Of a stretch of 64,000 nt of DNA, positions 26,116 through 36,949 are shown in pieces. Every line of letters starts with the position of its first letter. Positions within the stretch are counted from its first letter, which is position 1. Location: NCBI RefSeq assembly GCF_900102875.1, contig NZ_FNGH01000001.1:426063-490062 (forward strand). The letters run 5' to 3'. Source of the stretch: Franzmannia pantelleriensis. Its GTDB lineage: Bacteria; Pseudomonadota; Gammaproteobacteria; Pseudomonadales; Halomonadaceae. The notes under the pieces are model-generated. The model saw only the letters and a list, made by a program, of their open reading frames with translations, made no database searches and had not been told where the DNA came from. Both the position numbers and the translations under genes were made by a program.

Positions 26116-26898
26116 TCACACGTCTCCTCTGGCGACCGCCTGCAGGTGCGACTCGATAAGCGCCCGGGAGATCGAATAGTGCGGTGGCAGTTGCGGCAGC
26201 TGCCGCGGCGAGAACCAGGCCGCATCGGCGATTTCATGATCGTCGATGCGGATGCGTCGACTGGCAGCCTCGGCGAAATACCCCAGCATCAGCGCATGTG
26301 GGAACGGCCAGGCCTGGCTGCGATAGTAGCTGATCCGCCCCACGCTGACCCCGACCTCTTCGTGCACCTCGCGACGCACCGCTTCCTCCGCCGACTCCCC
26401 TGGTTCGATGAAGCCAGCCAGTGTTGAATAACGCCCCGGCGGATAGCGTGGGCTGCGCGCCAGCAGCATGGCATCGCCGTGGGTCACCAAGGTGATGATG
26501 CACGGCGAGATGCGTGGATAGTTGCGGTGCCCGCAGCCGTCGCAGTGCATGGCGAATTCGTGGGTCAAGTGTCGCGACGGACTACCGCAACGACCGCAAA
26601 AACGATGATCCCGCCACCAGTTAGCCACCTGCAGCGCCGTCGACAACAGCGCAAACCAGCGCTCGGGCAAACGTGACAGCCAGTCACGCCCGGCGTGCCA
26701 GACGTATGCCGAATCGGGCGCCTCAGCGAGACGCAGCGCCACCGGCACATCGTTCCAGTACCCCAGCGGCAGATCGTCTGGTCGCCAGGCCTGAGGGGCG
26801 AACAGCGGCGAGCCGTGCTCACCCTCCGCTATCTTGCCCTCGGCCACCCACAGCAAGTGGCCGTAGGTCCCGTCGCGGGGCAATTCACGGCGCAGCAT
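26116..26898 (-). CDS. nudC: NADH pyrophosphatase NudC
   Basis: Nudix hydrolase cleaving NAD(H) and removing NAD caps from RNA. The 260-residue protein (E. coli 257) has the zinc ribbon CGRCGSP...CDGCGHRNYPR, the Nudix box GFIEPGESAEEAVRREVHEEVG, seen in two parts around residues 159-181, and the NAD-specific signature in the form SQAWPFPHALM, where the usual Pro after SQ is Ala. The start at 26898 overlaps the dnaQ stop (TGATG) and has AGGAG eight bases upstream; an ATG 18 codons earlier lies inside dnaQ and is rejected. Confidence 0.93.
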   Translation of the reverse strand: MLRRELPRDGTYGHLLWVAEGKIAEGEHGSPLFAPQAWRPDDLPLGYWNDVPVALRLAEAPDSAYVWHAGRDWLSRLPERWFALLSTALQVANWWRDHRFCGRCGSPSRHLTHEFAMHCDGCGHRNYPRISPCIITLVTHGDAMLLARSPRYPPGRYSTLAGFIEPGESAEEAVRREVHEEVGVSVGRISYYRSQAWPFPHALMLGYFAEAASRRIRIDDHEIADAAWFSPRQLPQLPPHYSISRALIESHLQAVARGDV

Positions 26899-27662
26899 CA
26901 ATCGCGCTCCTGCGGGGTCGCTGGCCAACCGGACAACCCATCCCAATGACACTGGCCTGCCGACTGGCGAATAGCGTCCAGCTTGGCAAAATGTGCCGCC
27001 AGCTCGTCATCACCGGGCGCCACGGTGGTCAACCGGGGGCGCTGGCTCGAGAGTCGACGTATGCCCGCAGAACCACTTGCCTCTCCAGCGTTACCGGCAT
27101 TATTCGAGGCATCCAGGCTAAGTGCCGTCTGACCACCGGTCATCGCCAGGTAGACCTCGGCGAGTATCTCGGCATCGAGCAGGGCGCCGTGTAGCACACG
27201 CTGAGCGTTGTCGATCTCGTAGCGCTTGCACAGGGCGTCGAGATTGTTGCGCTGCCCCGGGTGCAGATCCCGGGCCATCTTCAGCGTATCGAGGATCCCG
27301 CAGTGCTCAGCTACCGGCCCCAGCTTCGGCGACCCGCGCTGGGCGTTGAGCATGCCGAGCTCATGATCGATGAACCCCACGTCGAAGGCCGCGTTATGAA
27401 TGACCAACTCCGCTCCGACAATAAAGGCCCAGAAGTCATCGGCAATGTCAGCGAACAGCGGTTCATTGGCGACCCGCTCATTGGTGATGCCGTGGACACC
27501 CACTGCCTCGGCCTCGATCTCACGCTGCGGATTGATGTATTGATGATAGGTATTACCGGTAAAGCGGCGATTGACCATCTCCACCGCCCCGATCTCGATC
27601 AGCCGATGGCCTTCCTTGGGGTCGATGCCGGTGGTCTCGGTATCCAAAATGATCTGACGCAT
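26898..27662 (-). CDS. dnaQ: DNA polymerase III epsilon subunit
   Basis: Proofreading 3'-5' exonuclease of the replicase. The 254-residue protein has the DEDDh residues in LDTETTGIDP (~residues 6-15), HNAAFDVGF (~97-105) and HGALLDAEILAEVY. The C-terminal part, after a variable Ser/Gly/Asn linker (SLDASNNAGNAGEASGSAG region), contains the presumed polymerase alpha-binding tail. It follows rnhA on the same strand by 31 bases and is coupled to nudC by a one-base overlap. In E. coli rnhA and dnaQ are divergent, so this arrangement follows the Pseudomonas pattern. Confidence 0.95.
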   Translation of the reverse strand: MRQIILDTETTGIDPKEGHRLIEIGAVEMVNRRFTGNTYHQYINPQREIEAEAVGVHGITNERVANEPLFADIADDFWAFIVGAELVIHNAAFDVGFIDHELGMLNAQRGSPKLGPVAEHCGILDTLKMARDLHPGQRNNLDALCKRYEIDNAQRVLHGALLDAEILAEVYLAMTGGQTALSLDASNNAGNAGEASGSAGIRRLSSQRPRLTTVAPGDDELAAHFAKLDAIRQSAGQCHWDGLSGWPATPQERD

Positions 27663-27693
27663 GCGATTCTCTCAACGGGTTGTCGGGCGGCAC

Positions 27694-28143
27694 TCAACTG
27701 CCGGCATCGATGGCCTGATTGGCCAGCTGGTCGGCACGCTCGTTACCGGGATGGCCACTATGCCCCTTGACCCAGTGCCACTCGATACTGTGGCGGTGAG
27801 TTTCTGCCAGCAGTTCACGCCACAGCTCGGCGTTCTTGACCGGCTGCTTGGACGCGGTCTTCCAACCACGTTTCTGCCAACCATGTATCCACTCGGTGAT
27901 GCCTTTACGCAGGTATTCCGAGTCGGTCCAGAGTTCGACATGACATGCGCGCTTCAGCTCTCTCAGTGCCATGATGGCCGCCAACAGCTCCATACGATTG
28001 TTGGTGGTCCTGGCTTCAAAACCGTTGAGCGTCTTTTCGTGTTCGCCACTGATCAGTAGCGCCCCCCACCCCCCGGGGCCGGGATTGCCACGGCAGGCGC
28101 CGTCGGTATAGATGGTCACGCGGGGCAGTGCAGTATCACTCAA
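27694..28143 (-). CDS. rnhA: Ribonuclease HI
   Basis: Cleaves RNA in RNA-DNA hybrids. The four catalytic acidic residues are in [38 protein letters not shown] and NERADQLA. The start is not obvious: the only ATG that adds length (28185) lies within the methyltransferase gene and lacks a ribosome-binding site, while TTG 28143 has AGGA about 9 bases upstream, overlaps the methyltransferase stop by 8 bases and gives 149 residues (E. coli 155). I therefore use TTG. No defect is seen in the protein. Confidence 0.9.
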   Translation of the reverse strand: MSDTALPRVTIYTDGACRGNPGPGGWGALLISGEHEKTLNGFEARTTNNRMELLAAIMALRELKRACHVELWTDSEYLRKGITEWIHGWQKRGWKTASKQPVKNAELWRELLAETHRHSIEWHWVKGHSGHPGNERADQLANQAIDAGS

Positions 28144-28909
28144 GAGGTGTCTTCCTGTTGGCGTGGCGGCCGACCCGAGTCGCATGACCCAGCGCCGAGC
28201 CGCCCAAGGCCCCCTTGAGCGAGAGTCGTGGTCGCTGAATCTGGGCCCGCTGCTGGCGACGCCGCGCGCGGATCATGAACGTATCACCGAGCGGCAGGTT
28301 ATGCCGCCGCCCCAGGGTCTCGAGAGTGGCGTTGCGCGGCAGCCGGCCCGGCAGATGAAAGCCGCAGTAGTCTACCCGCTCGATCTCGAAATCGACAAAC
28401 GCCAGCCAGTCACGAAGCCGGCCCGGGGTCCGCCAATGGCCTCGCCACGGCAGCTGCTCACGCCGCCGCGGCAACAGCCGCGACCAGCCCGATACGCCGA
28501 CCGGATCCCAACCAAAGATGATCAGCTCGCCGCCGTCGGCAGTGACCCGCGCCGCCTCCTGAAGCACATGATGAGGTTCCGCGACCACTTCCAGCAGATG
28601 ATGAATCACCACCAGCCGCAGTGAAGCATCTGGCAGCGGCAGCGCATGCGGCAGGCACACCAAGGTCTCGGGCTGCTCGGCCAACTCGCGGGTTGGCGAC
28701 CAGCGCAGCGCATGGTGAATCGGCGACATATCGCATAGCCTCGGCCCCATGCCCAGTTCCAGGCTGTGCTGTCCATATAACGACTCACACACTGGGCCCA
28801 GGCAGGCGCGTTCCGCCTGCCAATGCGCCTGACCGTCGGGCGTTGACCAGTAGCGTCGACCATCCCGCACCAGCTGCGCCAATGATATCGCCATATCCGA
28901 ATTTGACAC
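28136..28909 (-). CDS. Class I SAM-dependent methyltransferase
   Basis: A 257-residue methyltransferase at the position of E. coli yafS, between gloB and rnhA. The SAM-binding Gly motif is weak ([12 protein letters not shown], ~residues 50-61) but the post-II and III strands are clear: [18 protein letters not shown] (~92-109) and [14 protein letters not shown] (~123-136). The substrate is unknown. It starts with GTG at 28909, GGAGG lying about 12 bases upstream, and its end overlaps rnhA. It is divergent from gloB across 156 bases. Confidence 0.85.
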   Translation of the reverse strand: MSNSDMAISLAQLVRDGRRYWSTPDGQAHWQAERACLGPVCESLYGQHSLELGMGPRLCDMSPIHHALRWSPTRELAEQPETLVCLPHALPLPDASLRLVVIHHLLEVVAEPHHVLQEAARVTADGGELIIFGWDPVGVSGWSRLLPRRREQLPWRGHWRTPGRLRDWLAFVDFEIERVDYCGFHLPGRLPRNATLETLGRRHNLPLGDTFMIRARRRQQRAQIQRPRLSLKGALGGSALGHATRVGRHANRKTPLE

Positions 28910-29065
28910 TGCCAGAGGTTACCTCCACAGTAGCTGGTTTTGTAAAGATCCCTGCGCCGAGGCAGCGCTCGATTTGCGGAATTTCTTGCACGTTTCACGA
29001 CTATAACGTGGGCTGCCTGACGGGTTAAGTCAGCGATGACAGACCGCCACCGAGGACAGTGACCA

Positions 29066-29833
29066 ATGCTGAGCGTGACACCGATCCCCGCTTTGAGCGA
29101 CAACTATATCTGGCTCATGCGCCAGGACGACTCCAGCAGCATTGCGGTGGTCGACCCTGGCGATGCCACCCCGGTGATCGAACTCATCGAGCGCGAGGGC
29201 CTGACCCTCGACACGGTACTGATCACGCATCACCACCATGATCACACCGGCGGGCTCGATGAACTCAAGCAGCGCTATCGCCCCCACGTCTACGGCCCGC
29301 ACAATCCGTCGATCGCCGGCATCGACACCCCGCTTGCCGATGGCGACCAGTGCAGCGTGCTCGGACGTCGCTTCGAGGTCATCGCCACGCCAGGTCACAC
29401 CCTGGATCATATCAGCTACTTCGCCGCCGGTATCCCGGCGCTGCTGCTCTGCGGTGACACCCTGTTCTTCGGCGGTTGCGGCCGACTGTTCGAGGGCACC
29501 CCCGAACAGATGCATGACTCGCTTACACGACTCGCCGAGCTACCAGACGATACCCTGGTATTTGCCGCCCACGAGTACACGCTGGCCAATCTGCGCTTCG
29601 CCAAGGCCGCCGATCCCGGCAATTCACGGCTCGATGCCGTCATCGCCCAGTGTCAGGCGCTGCGCGATCAGGACCGTCCGACGCTACCGTCTCATCTTGG
29701 TACCGAGCGCGAGATCAACCCCTTCCTGCGCAGCGGCGACGCCGCCCTGCAAGCCAGCGCGGCAGACCACGGAGCAACGGACTCTGCCCTCGCCACCTTC
29801 GCCACCCTGCGCGCCTGGAAAGACAACTTCTGA
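29066..29833 (+). CDS. gloB: Hydroxyacylglutathione hydrolase (glyoxalase II)
   Basis: Hydrolyses S-lactoylglutathione to lactate and glutathione in methylglyoxal detoxification. The 255-residue metallo-beta-lactamase-fold enzyme begins with LSVTPIPALSDNYIWL and has the binuclear metal motif THHHHDHTGG (~residues 54-63), followed by the ligands in TPGHTLDHISY, CGDTLFFGGCGRLFEG and AAHEYTLANLRFA. All ligands are intact. The mltD gene starts 44 bases later, a conserved neighbourhood. Confidence 0.96.
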   Translation: MLSVTPIPALSDNYIWLMRQDDSSSIAVVDPGDATPVIELIEREGLTLDTVLITHHHHDHTGGLDELKQRYRPHVYGPHNPSIAGIDTPLADGDQCSVLGRRFEVIATPGHTLDHISYFAAGIPALLLCGDTLFFGGCGRLFEGTPEQMHDSLTRLAELPDDTLVFAAHEYTLANLRFAKAADPGNSRLDAVIAQCQALRDQDRPTLPSHLGTEREINPFLRSGDAALQASAADHGATDSALATFATLRAWKDNF

Positions 29834-29876
29834 TGCTTATGGACGCCGTCATCAGCGCCCCAGAGGACCACCGATC

Positions 29877-31055
29877 ATGACCTATCGAACGACCCGCCGC
29901 CTGGCCATCGGCCTGGCGGGAAGTCTACTGTGCATCACCATCACCCTTAGCGCCGCCGGCGCATCGGCCGAATATCGTGTCGACGAGATTCCACACGGCG
30001 TCTCGCCCCCCGAGACACCAGGACTCAACTTCTGGCACGCCCTGGCACTCAAGCCGGCGACCCCGCAAGACGCCTGGACGCGCCTGCGCGACAGCTTCGA
30101 GTGGCAGCAAGGGCACCATGACCCGCGCGTTGATGAGTGGATCGAGTACTATCGATCCAGCCCGGAAAACGTCGTCGAAATCACCGAGCGTGCGCGCCCC
30201 TGGCTGCACTGGATCACCGAACAGGTCGAGGCCCGCGGCTTGCCCGGCGAACTGGCATTGATCCCCTTCGTCGAGAGTTCCTTTGATCCTGCCGCCCGCA
30301 GTCATCGCGGTGCCAGCGGTCTGTGGCAGTTCATGCCCGGCACCGGCGATGCCCTGGGTCTTCCACGCAACGGCGCCTACGACGGTCGCCTCGACGTAGT
30401 AGCCTCCACCCGCGCGGCGCTGGACTACCTCGAACAGCAAGCCGAGCAGTGGTACGAGGGCGACCTCGAGCTGTCACTGGCGGCTTACAACGCCGGCGCC
30501 GGCACGGTCAACAACGCCCGTCGCGCCGCTGCCGCTCGCGGTGAGCCCGACGACTACTGGCATCTGCGTCTGCCCACCGAAACCATGAACTACGTGCCCA
30601 AGCTGCTGGCCATCGCCCGCATCATCGATGATCCCGAGCAGTACGCCATCGAGCTGCCCGATATCGAGGATGCCCCGGCCTTTGCCAAGGTCGATATCGA
30701 GCAGCCCGTCGATCTGGGGCGCGCCGCCGAACTCGCCAACATCAATCGTGAGGAGCTTCAGGCGCTCAATCCCGGTTTACTGCAGGGCACCATTTCGCCC
30801 AACCATTCGCCCGTACTGCTGGTTCCCGTCGACCACCAGGAGGACCTCATTGCCGGCCTCGACAGCATTGCCCCGGGCAACGCTCCCGCAGGCTGGGAAC
30901 AGTACGTGGTGCGCCGCGGTGACAGCCTGTCGACGATCGCCTCGCGGTTTGGCGCCAGCGTCGCTGAACTACGCGATTACAACGGCCTCAACGGCGACGT
31001 AATTCGTGAAGGCCAGGCGCTGCAGGTCCCCCAGAGCACCCTGGCCGCCAACTGA
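29877..31055 (+). CDS. mltD: Membrane-bound lytic murein transglycosylase D, single LysM
   Basis: Cleaves peptidoglycan glycan strands to 1,6-anhydromuropeptides. The 392-residue precursor has a signal peptide (LAIGLAGSLLCITITLSAAGASA), a goose-lysozyme-type SLT domain with catalytic Glu in PFVESSFDPAA (~residues 139-149), GASGLWQFMPGT and LAAYNAGAGTVNNA, and a C-terminal LysM domain from YVVRRGDSLSTIASRF. E. coli MltD (452) has two LysM repeats; here there is one clear copy and a degenerate one before it. No lipobox cysteine stands at the end of the signal, so it may be periplasmic and not lipid-anchored. Confidence 0.9.
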   Translation: MTYRTTRRLAIGLAGSLLCITITLSAAGASAEYRVDEIPHGVSPPETPGLNFWHALALKPATPQDAWTRLRDSFEWQQGHHDPRVDEWIEYYRSSPENVVEITERARPWLHWITEQVEARGLPGELALIPFVESSFDPAARSHRGASGLWQFMPGTGDALGLPRNGAYDGRLDVVASTRAALDYLEQQAEQWYEGDLELSLAAYNAGAGTVNNARRAAAARGEPDDYWHLRLPTETMNYVPKLLAIARIIDDPEQYAIELPDIEDAPAFAKVDIEQPVDLGRAAELANINREELQALNPGLLQGTISPNHSPVLLVPVDHQEDLIAGLDSIAPGNAPAGWEQYVVRRGDSLSTIASRFGASVAELRDYNGLNGDVIREGQALQVPQSTLAAN

Positions 31056-31230
31056 GCGCGGCCCATATCGGGCGCCACGGCTCGCCCCGCCAGCAGGGTT
31101 GAAAGGCGTTGGGCCGGGGGAGTTGTCAAACCCTCGAGCGACTGACACCTTAACGGTATGCTACTGCCACGGTCGGCGGCAGCGGTGCAGCCGCGCCGTG
31201 CCGGCTTCTGATATGCCCAAGGATGTCTCG

Positions 31231-33174
31231 ATGTCGATCGCCCTGCTAGGTCGCCTTTCTGCGCGCTCAAGGTTGGTAGCAAGTCTGTGCGTGATGACGC
31301 TGGCACTCGCTCCCCAGGCCAATGCCGAGCTACCCGGCGCCCCAACCGATGCCCCGCCGGCCACCGACGAGTCTGCGTCGCCGCTCGATGCAGAACCGGG
31401 CGACCTGCCCGAGACCGACCAGGTCGCCACCGTGCATGGCCTGGCACTCTACGATGCGCCCGAACTGCCCGAAGACTTCAGCCACTTTCCTCACGTCAAT
31501 CCCGAAGCACCCAAAGGGGGGAGCCTGACCCGCGCGGCGGTCGGCTCGAGCTTCGACTCGACCAACCCCTTCATCATCCGTGGCACCGCGGCGATCGGCA
31601 TCTCGCAGATCTACGACACCCTGCTCGAAGCCAATCCCAATGAGCCCTTCAGTCTCTACGGCCTGCTCGCCGAGGGCATTCGCCTCGACCCCGAGCGCTA
31701 TTGGGTGGAGTTCGACATGCGCCGTGAGGCACGCTTCCATGACGGCGAGCCGGTCACCGCCGAGGACGTTGCCTACAGCTTCCAGCTACTGATCGAGGAG
31801 GGTAATCCCTTCTATAGCGGCTACTACGCCGAGGTACAGAGCGTCGAGGCCATCGACGACTACACCGTGCGTTTCGAGTTTTCGAGCAACGATTCGCGCG
31901 AGCTACCGCTGATCGTCGGCCAACTGCCGGTACTGCCCAAGCACTACTGGGAAGAGCGCGACTTCAGCGCCCCGACCCTGGCCCGCCACCCAGGCTCCGG
32001 GCCATACCGGATCGGCGACGTCCAACCCGGCCGCAGCATCACCTATGTTCGCGCTGACGACTACTGGGGGCGCGACCTGCCGGTCAATCGCGGACGCTAC
32101 AACATCGACCGCCTCATCTACGACTACTATCGCGATCGCGACATCGCCTGGGAAGCCTTCAAGGCCGGGGTGATGGACTACCGCACCGACGCCCGCGCGG
32201 CCACCTGGGCCATCGGCTACGACTTCCCTGCCTACCGTGACGGTCTGGTCAAGCGACTGACGATTCCCGACGTCAACCCCTCGGTGATGCAGGCCTTCGT
32301 GTTCAACCTGCGCCGCGACAAGTTCAGCGACCCGCGGGTCCGCGAGGCACTCTCCCTGACCTTCGACTTCCCGTGGCTGAACGCCAACATCTTCTACGAC
32401 ACCTATAAACGCACCGAGAGTTTCTTCCAGAACTCCGAGATGGCTGCGGAGGGCCTGCCCAGCGAAGCCGAGCTCGCGCTGCTCGAGCCGTTCCGGGATC
32501 AACTGCCGGACCGCCTGTTCGAGGAGCCGGTACCCATTGAGCACCCCGACAACCTGCGCGAACGCCTACGCCTGGCCCTCGAACTACTCCGCGAGGCCGG
32601 CTACGAGGTCGAAGATGGCGTATTGCGCCATGCCGACAGCGGCCGCCCACTGAGCATCGAAGTGCTGCTCTTCGATAGCGGGCTCGAGCGTGTGGTACAA
32701 CCCATGCTGCGCAATATGGCCCGCCTCGGCGTGCAGAGTTCGATCCGCATCGTCGATATCAACCAGTACCTCAACCGCCTGCGCAGCTTCGACTTCGACA
32801 TGACCACCGCGCACTTCCCGCAGTCCAACAACCCCGGCAACGAACAGCGGGACATGTGGACCAGCGCGGTCGCCGAGACACCCCAGAGCCGTAACCTGAT
32901 GGGCCTCCAGCACCCGGTGGTCGATGAACTGGTCGAGCAGCTGATACGTGCCGACAGCCGCGAGACGCTCAACGTCACGGCTCGCGCCCTTGACCGTGTG
33001 CTGCTGTGGCACTTCGCGATGATTCCCCACTATCATTCCGGCGAGACGCGTATCGCCGTGTGGGACAAGTTCGACTGGCCGGAGCCCTACCCCGAATATG
33101 GCATGGATCTGGATGCCTGGTGGGTGGATGCCGAACGTGAAGCCGAGATCAACCGTCGCGTGCGCCGTCGCTGA
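31231..33174 (+). CDS. yejA: Peptide-binding protein of the YejABEF importer
   Basis: Family 5 solute-binding protein delivering peptides to YejBEF, the system known in E. coli for microcin C uptake. The 647-residue precursor has a signal peptide ending ALAPQANA (~residue 32), an acidic Pro/Thr-rich spacer and the binding protein core with [32 protein letters not shown] and FDSTNPF, which are YejA-like. The start is taken at ATG 31231, which has AAGGA seven bases upstream; the frame continues upstream to 31006 into the mltD end without support. The permease gene yejB begins 26 bases downstream. Confidence 0.92.
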   Translation: MSIALLGRLSARSRLVASLCVMTLALAPQANAELPGAPTDAPPATDESASPLDAEPGDLPETDQVATVHGLALYDAPELPEDFSHFPHVNPEAPKGGSLTRAAVGSSFDSTNPFIIRGTAAIGISQIYDTLLEANPNEPFSLYGLLAEGIRLDPERYWVEFDMRREARFHDGEPVTAEDVAYSFQLLIEEGNPFYSGYYAEVQSVEAIDDYTVRFEFSSNDSRELPLIVGQLPVLPKHYWEERDFSAPTLARHPGSGPYRIGDVQPGRSITYVRADDYWGRDLPVNRGRYNIDRLIYDYYRDRDIAWEAFKAGVMDYRTDARAATWAIGYDFPAYRDGLVKRLTIPDVNPSVMQAFVFNLRRDKFSDPRVREALSLTFDFPWLNANIFYDTYKRTESFFQNSEMAAEGLPSEAELALLEPFRDQLPDRLFEEPVPIEHPDNLRERLRLALELLREAGYEVEDGVLRHADSGRPLSIEVLLFDSGLERVVQPMLRNMARLGVQSSIRIVDINQYLNRLRSFDFDMTTAHFPQSNNPGNEQRDMWTSAVAETPQSRNLMGLQHPVVDELVEQLIRADSRETLNVTARALDRVLLWHFAMIPHYHSGETRIAVWDKFDWPEPYPEYGMDLDAWWVDAEREAEINRRVRRR

Positions 33175-33200
33175 CGCAACGCCTACCGGAAGGATGCCTC

Positions 33201-34274
33201 GTGGCTAGCTATACACTACGCCGACTGCTGCTGATGATCCCCACCCTGCTGGGCATCATGCTGCTCAACTTCATCATCGTGCAGGCCGCCCCCGGCGGCC
33301 CCATCGACCAGATGCTGGCACGTTTCGAAGGCGTCGACAGCATGGCCAGTACGCGCCTCGATGTGGGGGGTGCCGAAGTCGTCACCCGCGACGAGTCGCG
33401 TGGCGCCCGCGGCATCGACCCGCGCTTCATCGAACAGCTCGAAGCACAGTTCGGCTTCGACCAGCCGGCCCACGTGCGTTTCGTCGGCATGCTGCGCGAT
33501 TACGCCACTTTCGATTTCGGCAACAGCTTCTTCCGTGACCGACCGGTAGTAGCGCTGATGATCGAGCGCCTCCCGGTGTCGATCTCGCTGGGCCTGTGGA
33601 CCACGCTGCTGGTGTATCTGATCTCGATCCCCCTGGGCATTCGCAAGGCGCTGCACCACGGCTCGCGCTTCGACGTCTGGACCTCCGGACTGGTGATCGT
33701 CGGCTACGCCATCCCCGGCTTCCTGTTCGCCATTCTACTGATCGTGCTATTCGCCGGCGGAAGCTACTGGGACCTGTTTCCACTGCGCGGCTTGACCTCA
33801 CCGGACTTTGACGAGCTATCGACGTGGGGCAAGATAAAAGACTATTTCTGGCACATCACCCTACCGGTCGTGGCCATGACCATCGGCAGCTTCGCCACAC
33901 TCACCATGCTGACCAAGAACAGCTTTCTCGACGAAATCCACAAGCAGTACGTGCTGACGGCCCGAGCCAAGGGCGCCAGCGACCGCCGCACCCTCTACGG
34001 CCACGTGTTCCGCAACGCCATGCTGATCATCATCGCCGGGCTCCCCGGAGCGTTGATCACGATTTTCTTCACCGGCTCGCTACTGATCGAGGTGATCTTC
34101 TCCCTCGAGGGCCTTGGTCTGCTCGGCTTCGAGGCGGTCATGCAGCGCGACTACCCGGTGATCTTCGGCACCCTCTACCTGTATACCCTGATCGGCCTGA
34201 TCCTCAAGTTGATCTCCGACCTGACCTATGTGTGGGTCGACCCACGTATCGATTTCGAGACCCGGGAGTCCTGA
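33201..34274 (+). CDS. yejB: Peptide ABC transporter permease YejB
   Basis: Inner-membrane permease with about six segments. The 357-residue protein begins [18 protein letters not shown] from a GTG start (33201, AAGGA six bases upstream). Between the first two segments there is the long periplasmic insertion typical of YejB, including [13 protein letters not shown] and the acidic [16 protein letters not shown]. The EAA loop [18 protein letters not shown] contacts the ATPase. It is four bases from yejE. Confidence 0.94.
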   Translation: MASYTLRRLLLMIPTLLGIMLLNFIIVQAAPGGPIDQMLARFEGVDSMASTRLDVGGAEVVTRDESRGARGIDPRFIEQLEAQFGFDQPAHVRFVGMLRDYATFDFGNSFFRDRPVVALMIERLPVSISLGLWTTLLVYLISIPLGIRKALHHGSRFDVWTSGLVIVGYAIPGFLFAILLIVLFAGGSYWDLFPLRGLTSPDFDELSTWGKIKDYFWHITLPVVAMTIGSFATLTMLTKNSFLDEIHKQYVLTARAKGASDRRTLYGHVFRNAMLIIIAGLPGALITIFFTGSLLIEVIFSLEGLGLLGFEAVMQRDYPVIFGTLYLYTLIGLILKLISDLTYVWVDPRIDFETRES

Positions 34275-34278
34275 GCCG

Positions 34279-35358
34279 ATGTCACTACTCTCCCCCCAGT
34301 TCTCGCCGATCACCCGTCGTCGACTCGAGGTGTTTCGCAGCAATGGCCGCGCCCGGATATCGCTGTGGATCTTCATGGCGCTATTCGTGGTCAGCCTGTT
34401 TGCCGAGCTGATCGCCAACGACAAGCCACTGGTCATGCAGTACGACGGCCAGTGGTACGTGCCGCTGCTGGTCGACTACCCAGAAACCGAGTTTGGCGGT
34501 TTTCTGCCCACCCGTACCGACTACCACGATCCCTTCGTGCAGCAGCAGATCGCCGATAACGGCTGGGCGCTGTGGCCGCCTATTCCCTACTCCTACCAGA
34601 CCCTGGATATGCAGATGATGCGCCCCTCGCCGGCGTCGCCGGATGCCAAGCACTGGCTGGGCACCGACGATCAGGGCCGCGACGTGCTAGCCAGGGTGAT
34701 CTACGGCTTTCGCCTGTCGGTGGCCTTCGCGCTGGTGCTGACCGCAGGCTCGCTGGTCGCGGGAGTCGTGATCGGTGGCATCCAAGGGTATTTCGGCGGT
34801 AAGACCGATCTAATCGGCCAGCGACTCACCGAAATCTGGTCAGGGCTGCCGGTGCTGTTTCTGCTGATCATCCTGGCCAGCTTCGTGCAGCCCGGCTTCT
34901 GGTGGCTGCTGGGCATCATGCTGCTGTTCTCCTGGCTGGGTCTGGTCGACGTGGTGCGCGCCGAGTTCCTGCGCGCGCGTAACCTGGAGTACGTGCGCGC
35001 CGCCAAGGCCATGGGGCTGCCGTCGCACCTGATCATGTGGCGCCACGTGCTGCCCAACGCCATGGTTGCCACCCTGACCTTCGTGCCGTTCCTGTTCACC
35101 GGCGCCATCACTACCCTCACCGCCCTCGACTTCCTGGGCTTCGGCCTGCCGCCTGGGGCGCCGTCGCTGGGCGAGCTGGTGGCCCAGGGCAAGAACAACC
35201 TACACGCGCCCTGGCTGGGCATCACCGCTTTCGTCAGCTTGTCGCTGATGCTTTCACTCCTGGTGTTCATCGGGGAGGGCCTCCGCGACGCCTTTGACCC
35301 GCGCCACATTCAGCACGCCAACAGCACTGACACAAGGACGCCGGCCCATGCCCCATGA
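34279..35358 (+). CDS. yejE: Peptide ABC transporter permease YejE
   Basis: Second permease of the importer, 359 residues with an N-terminal membrane segment (WIFMALFVVSLFAELIAN), a large periplasmic loop rich in Asp/Tyr, and the HWLGTDDQGRDVLARVIYG block that marks OppC/DppC-type permeases. The EAA loop is AAKAMGLPSHLIMWRHVLPNA. ATG 34279 is chosen since it follows the yejB stop by four bases. Its last 11 bases overlap yejF. Confidence 0.93.
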   Translation: MSLLSPQFSPITRRRLEVFRSNGRARISLWIFMALFVVSLFAELIANDKPLVMQYDGQWYVPLLVDYPETEFGGFLPTRTDYHDPFVQQQIADNGWALWPPIPYSYQTLDMQMMRPSPASPDAKHWLGTDDQGRDVLARVIYGFRLSVAFALVLTAGSLVAGVVIGGIQGYFGGKTDLIGQRLTEIWSGLPVLFLLIILASFVQPGFWWLLGIMLLFSWLGLVDVVRAEFLRARNLEYVRAAKAMGLPSHLIMWRHVLPNAMVATLTFVPFLFTGAITTLTALDFLGFGLPPGAPSLGELVAQGKNNLHAPWLGITAFVSLSLMLSLLVFIGEGLRDAFDPRHIQHANSTDTRTPAHAP

Positions 35359-36937
35359 CACCCTGTTGCGCCTCGATGAGCTGAGCATCGCCTTCGACGA
35401 CGTCACCGTGGTCGACCGGCTGAACCTCGAGATCCACCGTGGCGAAACCCTGGCGCTGGTCGGCGAGTCCGGCTCTGGCAAGTCAGTCAGTGCGCTGGGG
35501 GCCATGCATCTGCTGCCGCCCAATGCCCGCATCAGCGGCGGGCACTTTCTTGGCGATACCGATCTCGCGCGTATCAAGCCGCGTGAATGGCAGGGACTGC
35601 GCGGCAATCGCGTGGGCTTCATCTTCCAGGAGCCGATGACGTCGCTGAACCCTCTGCACACCGTCGCCCGCCAGATCGGTGAGACGCTGCGACTGCATCA
35701 GGGGCTCTCCGGGCGCGCCGCCCGGTCACGCTGCCGCGAGCTGCTCGAGCAGGTCAAGCTGCCACGCCCCGACGAACTGCTCGACGCCTGGCCGCATCAG
35801 CTCTCCGGCGGCCAACGGCAACGGGTGATGATCGCCATGGCGATTGCCAACAACCCCGAGTTGCTGATTGCCGACGAACCGACCACCGCGCTGGATGTCA
35901 CCGTCCAGCAGGAGATTCTGGCGCTGCTCGCCGAACTGCGCGACCACCACGGCATGGGCATGCTGTTCATCACCCACGACCTCAACCTGGTGCGTCGCCA
36001 CGCCGACCGCGTGTGCGTGCTCTACCAGGGCCAGGAACAGGAAACCGGCCCGGTCGCCGAGGTCTTCAGCCAGCCGCGCAGTGCCTATACACGCACCCTG
36101 CTGGGAGCCGTACCCGAAGGGCGCCCGGCGCCCGCCGGCAGCCAGCCGCTGCTCAGTGCCGACCGACTCAGCGTTGCGTTCACGCGTCCCAAGCGGCTGT
36201 TCTCACGACGCCCGCCGCCGTTCGTGGCGGTGCAACCGCTGTCGCTGCGGTTGGCCAGAGGCGAGACCCTGGGCATCGTCGGCGAGTCCGGCTCGGGCAA
36301 GACCACCCTGGCCATGGCACTGCTGCGTCTCGCCCCCAGCCAGGGCGAGGTCGTCTTCGCCGACGAGCGACTCGACCGTCTCAGTGGCAACGACCTGCGC
36401 CGCAGGCGGCGGCGCTTCCAGGTGGTCTTCCAGGACCCCTACGGCTCGCTTTCACCGCGTCTACCGGTGGCGGAGATCATCAGCGAGGGGCTGCGCTTTC
36501 ATCAGCCCAAGCTGAGTGACGACGAGGTCGAGCAGCGCGTCCAGGCCACGCTCAAGGAGGTCGGCCTGCCGGCGGACTGTGCCGCCCGCTACCCCCACGA
36601 GTTCTCCGGCGGTCAGCGACAGCGCATCGCCGTCGCCCGGGCGATCATTCTCGAGCCCGAGCTGGTGGTACTCGACGAGCCAACCTCGGCGCTGGATCGC
36701 ACCGTCCAAAAACAGCTGGTAGAACTGTTGCGTGACCTTCAGGCTCGCCGCGGATTGAGCTACCTGTTCATCAGCCATGACCTGGCGGTGGTCAGGGCCG
36801 TGGCCCACCGAGTGATGGTGCTCAAGGAGGGCGAGGTAGTTGAACAAGGCAGCTGCGAGCAGGTGCTCGCAGCTCCTCAGCATCCCTATACCCAGGCGCT
36901 GATAGCCGCAGCCGGCCTCGATAAATCGCTGGCTTAG
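35348..36937 (+). CDS. yejF: Peptide ABC transporter ATPase with two nucleotide-binding domains
   Basis: Energises YejBE. The 529-residue protein (same length as E. coli YejF) carries two complete ABC cassettes. Domain 1 has Walker A GESGSGKS (~residues 39-46), [14 protein letters not shown] and Walker [13 protein letters not shown]; domain 2 has GESGSGKTT (~316-324), [15 protein letters not shown] and [17 protein letters not shown] precedes ATG 35348 by nine bases. It ends the operon; rsuA converges 12 bases further on. Confidence 0.94.
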   Translation: MPHDTLLRLDELSIAFDDVTVVDRLNLEIHRGETLALVGESGSGKSVSALGAMHLLPPNARISGGHFLGDTDLARIKPREWQGLRGNRVGFIFQEPMTSLNPLHTVARQIGETLRLHQGLSGRAARSRCRELLEQVKLPRPDELLDAWPHQLSGGQRQRVMIAMAIANNPELLIADEPTTALDVTVQQEILALLAELRDHHGMGMLFITHDLNLVRRHADRVCVLYQGQEQETGPVAEVFSQPRSAYTRTLLGAVPEGRPAPAGSQPLLSADRLSVAFTRPKRLFSRRPPPFVAVQPLSLRLARGETLGIVGESGSGKTTLAMALLRLAPSQGEVVFADERLDRLSGNDLRRRRRRFQVVFQDPYGSLSPRLPVAEIISEGLRFHQPKLSDDEVEQRVQATLKEVGLPADCAARYPHEFSGGQRQRIAVARAIILEPELVVLDEPTSALDRTVQKQLVELLRDLQARRGLSYLFISHDLAVVRAVAHRVMVLKEGEVVEQGSCEQVLAAPQHPYTQALIAAAGLDKSLA

Positions 36938-36949
36938 CAGGACAACTGG

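Noticed and set aside
31006..31230. Longer YejA start overlapping the end of mltD
   Set aside because: The added 75 residues include Cys/Arg-rich sequence unlike a signal peptide; ATG 31231 has SD and is followed directly by a signal peptide.
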